NCBI RefSeq assembly: GCF_033807715.1
Contig: NC_084591.1
Span: 44,643,868-44,707,867 of the forward strand
Reading direction: 5' to 3'
DNA: 64,000 nucleotides
Source of the DNA: Cololabis saira
Taxonomy: Eukaryota; Chordata; Actinopteri; Beloniformes; Belonidae
The notes beneath the pieces were generated by a model. The model was given only the letters and a program-made list of their open reading frames with translations, was not told where the DNA came from and searched no databases. Made by a program: the position numbers and the translations under genes. Shown piece after piece: positions 42,255 to 64,000 of this stretch (position 1 is the stretch's first letter; each line of letters opens with the position of its first letter).

Positions 42255-43227
42255 ACAATCCAGCAATACAAATACGGAAACCAATAACATCAAAACACCT
42301 TGAGCATGAAATGAAGCTGGAGTCATCCCCTTGAAACAAAGGGAACATAAAAGAATAACATCATCGCTGATTAAATATGCATTTTGTCTCTATTTACAGC
42401 GGCTATAGACGCGTTAACGACGTGGAGGATGAATGACCGGGCTTCACTGCAGCTAGAAAGTTCTTGCTTGTTTTCCAGGGAAAAAAGACGGTTCAACCGC
42501 ACACTGGAACCAGCAACACTGTTAAGATATCAACCATCTAAGTTGAGATCAGAGGAGATGTTCTGTTTCCTCGGCACAGATTTCCCTCTCAAATGTTCAG
42601 TCTCAACTTGTTGTATGTTGTTCGTTCAATTCATCAATTAAAAAGACCCTACAATTCAATAACACAATAATGCAATATTGCATTTATGATATATAACCTT
42701 CCCTCACTCTCCCACACAAATATACACACTATTTACATATGAGTACAGTTTAGATTTTTCTTTAAGCAGGTTTTAGTTTTGGTGATGAACATGTTAAACT
42801 CTGAGATGGATTTAATTTCTGATGGCAGTGATTCCAGAGTTTTACTTCAACTCGTCTGACGTTGGCTTTTCTTTGTTCTCTTGGGAGTAATTTATCTGGA
42901 AACCTGCTCAATGGCGATTAACGACTGTTGAACCTTGAGATGAAGGCTGGATATAATGGTCTGGAATTTACTGAACAGGACGATCCAAAAACACCTCAGG
43001 TATATCATATAGTCTTTTCTTTAAGACAACTGTTAATTATGTGGATATTTGTGTTTGTTTCAGACTCGGAAATGCAGCCGATTGAAGCATCACATACTAA
43101 AGTGTTGGACTTGTCACATTTAACTGACTTTAAGAGGCTAAAATGAAGACGGTTTTAAAATCCGTGGTTATCTGAACGGAGTCTGGCCGGAGCGCGTTTG
43201 TTTTGGTTCCGCCTCGCGGCGCAGCGC
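42255..43227. other. Intergenic, no confident gene
   Basis: A frame at 42403-42641 follows an acceptor-like ctctatttacag but resembles nothing I know. 42780-42960 has phrases (aactctgagatggatttaat) that look like a decayed dispersed repeat. Confidence 0.3.
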
Positions 43228-44150
43228 GGTTGCGTCACGTCAGGTTGCTGCGATCTGGCTGCGATACGTCAACGACGCCGCCATATTGGATGTGGCAAGA
43301 CTGCGCTTAAACTAATACAAGTAAATGGACTTATTTTCATAAAGCGCCTTTCTACAAAGAAATTTACGTTTTACGTCTCATTTATTCATTCACACATGCA
43401 CTAATATCCTTGGGAAACAGTTAGGCACCTAATATAATATATTTAATTTTCTCAGAGGGCAAAAATAAAAACTTTACTGATCCCACATAGGAGTAATTCA
43501 TGTTATATCAGCTATAGTGAAACAAGGTAGTGCCGAAAAACAATATATATCCCCCCTCACAAAAATAAGAAAAATAGAGAAACATATTTTCTCATCAGCA
43601 AAGCATATTTTACATAAACATATTTTAAAATTTTCAACTAACAAAATAACATATTTGAACCATTTTTCAGGTTTTTCAGTTACTTTATTGTCTGAAAAAT
43701 TGTTCAAATGTTATTTTATTGTCTGGAAAATGGTTCAAATATGTTATTTTGATATTTGAAAATGTTTCTTATTTTTCTTAAAGTTCTTATTTTTGCCATC
43801 TCAGAAAATTAAATATTGTAGCGACCCTGCAGTAATGTTCAGTTATGTTTAGTAATGTTTTCATGTTCAGATGTTCTGTTTAATGTTAAGCAGAACATCT
43901 GAACATGACAACATTACTAAACATAACTGAACATTACTGCAGGGTCGCTACAATATATTATATTTGGTGCCTAACTGTTTCCCAAGTATATTAGTGCATG
44001 TGTGAATGAATAAATGAGACGTAAAACGTAAATTTCTTTGTAGAAAGGCCATTTATGAAAATAAGTCAATTTACTTGTATTAGTTTACAGCGCAGTCTTG
44101 AACATCCAATATGGCGGCGACGTTGCCGTATCGCAGCAGCGCTCGATGGG
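43228..44150. mobile_element. Large nested fold-back structure upstream of gramd4
   Basis: The outer arms pair about 43228-43440 with 43960-44150 (tgctgcgat..., gccgccatattgg, actaatacaagtaaatg, aaatttacgttttacgtctcat, taggcac). A second pair (43440-43640 with 43660-43815; tttaattttctcagagg, acatatttgaacca) folds inside. A third near-perfect hairpin sits at 43813-43956. No coding capacity. Confidence 0.85.
43813..43956. repeat. Near-perfect palindrome, about 65-bp arms, 12-base loop
   Basis: aatattgtagcgaccctgca... and its complement, with one or two mismatches around tttaatgttaag. Confidence 0.93.
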
Positions 44151-44161
44151 GCGTCTACGTA

Positions 44162-44261
44162 TAAGCTGATTTATGGTTCCGCGTTACACAAACGCAGAGC
44201 CTACGCCGTAGGGTACGCGGCGACGCGCACCGCAGTAACGCGGAACCATAAATCAGCCTTA
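44162..44261. mobile_element. 100-bp MITE with 26-bp inverted ends
   Basis: taagctgatttatggttccg... and its inverse gcggaaccataaatcagcct. A relative is buried at 3778-3860. Confidence 0.8.
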
Positions 44262-44299
44262 TATGTCTATGGACAAAACCACTCGATGCGGCGTCTACG

Positions 44300-44535
44300 G
44301 ATATAGGTCTCTGGCCCCGCCCCCCGCGGTAATCACAGGTGGATAAGCTGGACGAACCGGGCAGGTTTGGTTCCGGGAACTCCGGATCGGACCGTGTACT
44401 ACAGGACCTACAGGGCAGAACCGGACCTGGACCGGGGTCTCTGGTCAGTCCGGGACGATCCGGGACCAGTTTGACCCGGAAATAGCAGCTAGAACAGAGA
44501 GAGAGACGCGCCGGGAGGGAGGTTTGGTGTCCAGG
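44300..44535 (+). promoter_or_regulatory. Likely gramd4 promoter and untranslated first exon
   Basis: GC-rich sequence with ggccccgccccccgcgg (GC boxes) at about 44313, ending in a good donor tgtccag|gtgagt at 44534. A later acceptor ccccag at about 45474 precedes the ATG. No TATA box. Confidence 0.5.
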
Positions 44536-44671
44536 TGAGTTGAGGATCCAGGTGAGGAAGTTTCCTATCCGGGTTTTCCAGATTAGAGTTACATCTGAGA
44601 GCACAAACTAAACTATGTCCTTTAAGTTGCCGGGGGGTTGAAGTTTCCCTGAAACTCCCTATCTACCTTTC

Positions 44672-45166
<495 letters not shown>

Positions 45167-45517
45167 ATATATAATAATAATAATAATGATATAATATAAT
45201 AATATATAATATTTAATAATAATAATATATTATTATTATCATTATTATAGTGTATTATTATTTATTATTATTATAATAATATGCTATTCTTACTATTATT
45301 ATGTATTATTATTATTATATATTATTCATTCTATAGTAGTTCTGATCCTGCAGCAGTCCGACCTGTCAGACACCTGCAGACTAGCCACGCCCCCTTCCCT
45401 CCATCACGTTTTGCAGGTTTGGTATTCTTTCAGCAATAATTCATGTCCCTTGTTTGTCCTGTTTTGTCCCCCAGCTCTGGTGTCCCCCATGCTCAGGTAG
45501 ACCCCCCCCCCCCTGAC

Positions 45518-63073
<17,556 letters not shown>

Positions 63074-63260
63074 GTAGGATCCTGGGTTGTCCCCCACCTA
63101 CAGGTCTAGGTAGGATCCTGGGTTGTCCCCCACCTAAAGGTCTAGGTAGGATCTTGGGTTGTCCCCCACCTACAGGTCTAGGTAGGATCCTGGGTTGTCC
63201 CCCACCTACAGGTCTAGGTAGGATCTTGGGTTGTCGCCCAGGTACAGGTCTAGACCACTG
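63074..63260. repeat. 36-bp minisatellite at the end of gramd4 exon 63056-63073
   Basis: About five copies of aggtaggatcctgggttgtcccccacctacaggtct. The first copy overlaps the exon donor (cag|gtaggat), so donor-like sequences are repeated. Confidence 0.93.
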
Positions 63261-63699
63261 CTTTGTCCTCTAAGTAGACCGATAGTCCTCAGATCCCCCC
63301 TGAACCCGTCCACCCAGCAGTAGTGATGGTCCGTCCCAGAACTAGACCTCCTGGTCCTGTCCCTGGTCCCGAGGAACCTATTGATCAGCTAGTTCAGTAG
63401 AACCTTGTCCTCCTATCTCCAGATGAATTGATGAAACCACAAATCTAAAGTAAGTAACTTTTAAGCTTGGAGGGATTTTTGAAGATACAGCTCAAAGTTC
63501 AGACCTGATTCCAAGTCAAGGTTCCATGAAGGTGTCAGTCATTCACATAAGTTTAGATGTTCTTGATTCATGAGGATTTGCAGCATGTGGACCTTCTGAA
63601 AGAGGCTCCTCTCCTACCAACATCTCCAGCAGAGCCTCTCAACAATAGTTGCAGTAGTTTTGATTATTGAAGTTTCTTCAGAGATTTATGGTGGAGGTT

Positions 63700-64000
63700 T
63701 ATCGCTGTGAGCAAGATCTCCTGTAGAGGTCTGGAGGGTCTCCTGTAGAGGTCTGGAGGATCTCCTATAGAGGTCTGAAGGATCTCCTGTAGAGGTCTGA
63801 AGGATCTCCTGTAGAGGTCTGAAGGGTCTCATCTAGAGGTCTGGAGGATCTCCTATAGAGGTCTGGAGGATCTCCTGTAGAGGTCTGAAGGATCTCCCAT
63901 AGAGGTCAGAAGGATCTCCCTTAGAGGTCTGGAGGATCTCCTGTAAAGGTCTGGAGGATCTCCTGTAGAGGTCTGAAGGATCTCCTGTAGAGGTCTGAAG
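63700..64000. repeat. 22-bp minisatellite running off the window
   Basis: About 13 units of ggatctcctgtagaggtctgaa to the right edge. 63261-63700 between the two arrays shows no exon. Confidence 0.93.

Noticed and set aside
42384..42641. Possible exon after ctctatttacag
   Set aside because: No known family, no matching neighbouring exons, and both flanking genes are already complete at this side.

Overview
The window looks like teleost fish genomic DNA. It has three intron-rich vertebrate genes with GT-AG introns, very long (GT)n, (CT)n, (AT)n and (CTAT)n microsatellites, many fish-type hAT MITEs, L2-like and RTE-like LINE fragments, a tRNA-like SINE, and large intronic minisatellites. Exon boundaries below were worked out by eye from splice signals, reading-frame continuity and remembered family sequences; nothing was aligned or searched.

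Layout. (1) 383-8516, + strand: a complete six-exon EGF-CFC gene (tdgf1/cripto, called one-eyed pinhead in zebrafish), a Nodal co-receptor. (2) 8.6-13.3 kb: tandem repeats and non-autonomous DNA transposons. (3) 13.3-25.2 kb: a transposon-derived district on the - strand. It holds a C2H2/SWIM-like zinc-finger gene, a decayed CXC-domain gene split by an L2 LINE, a hairpin-scarred fragment of an integrase gene, an apparently intact two-exon DDE integrase of IS3-like type, and a hAT transposase remnant. (4) 25.2-28.0 kb: a CTCF-like motif, a LINE tail and a minisatellite. (5) 28048-40624, - strand: complete eleven-exon spag6, an armadillo-repeat protein of the ciliary central apparatus, with a textbook RFX X-box about 95 bp upstream of its ATG. 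(6) 40.7-45.5 kb: the divergent intergenic region, containing a large fold-back structure and the likely gramd4 promoter. (7) 45518-63073 and beyond, + strand: the first fourteen coding exons (410 codons) of gramd4. Its GRAM domain lies past the right edge.

The three host genes do not form a pathway. spag6 and gramd4 are head-to-head about 3.7-4.9 kb apart. Their introns hold most of the window's unusual structure: a 1.06-kb inverted-repeat element, palindromic arrays, a 2.5-kb tandem duplication that copied a hAT element inside a 22-bp minisatellite, a 216-bp higher-order repeat, a telomere-like CCCTAA tract, a THAP exon split by a TTAA-flanked MITE, and a (GT)n tract directly against a splice acceptor.

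The best candidates for something little described are the minus-strand transposon district (13.3-21.1 kb) with its perfect short-loop hairpins, and the two fold-back-type elements in spag6 introns that share TAYGGAGCC ends and 6-bp target duplications.
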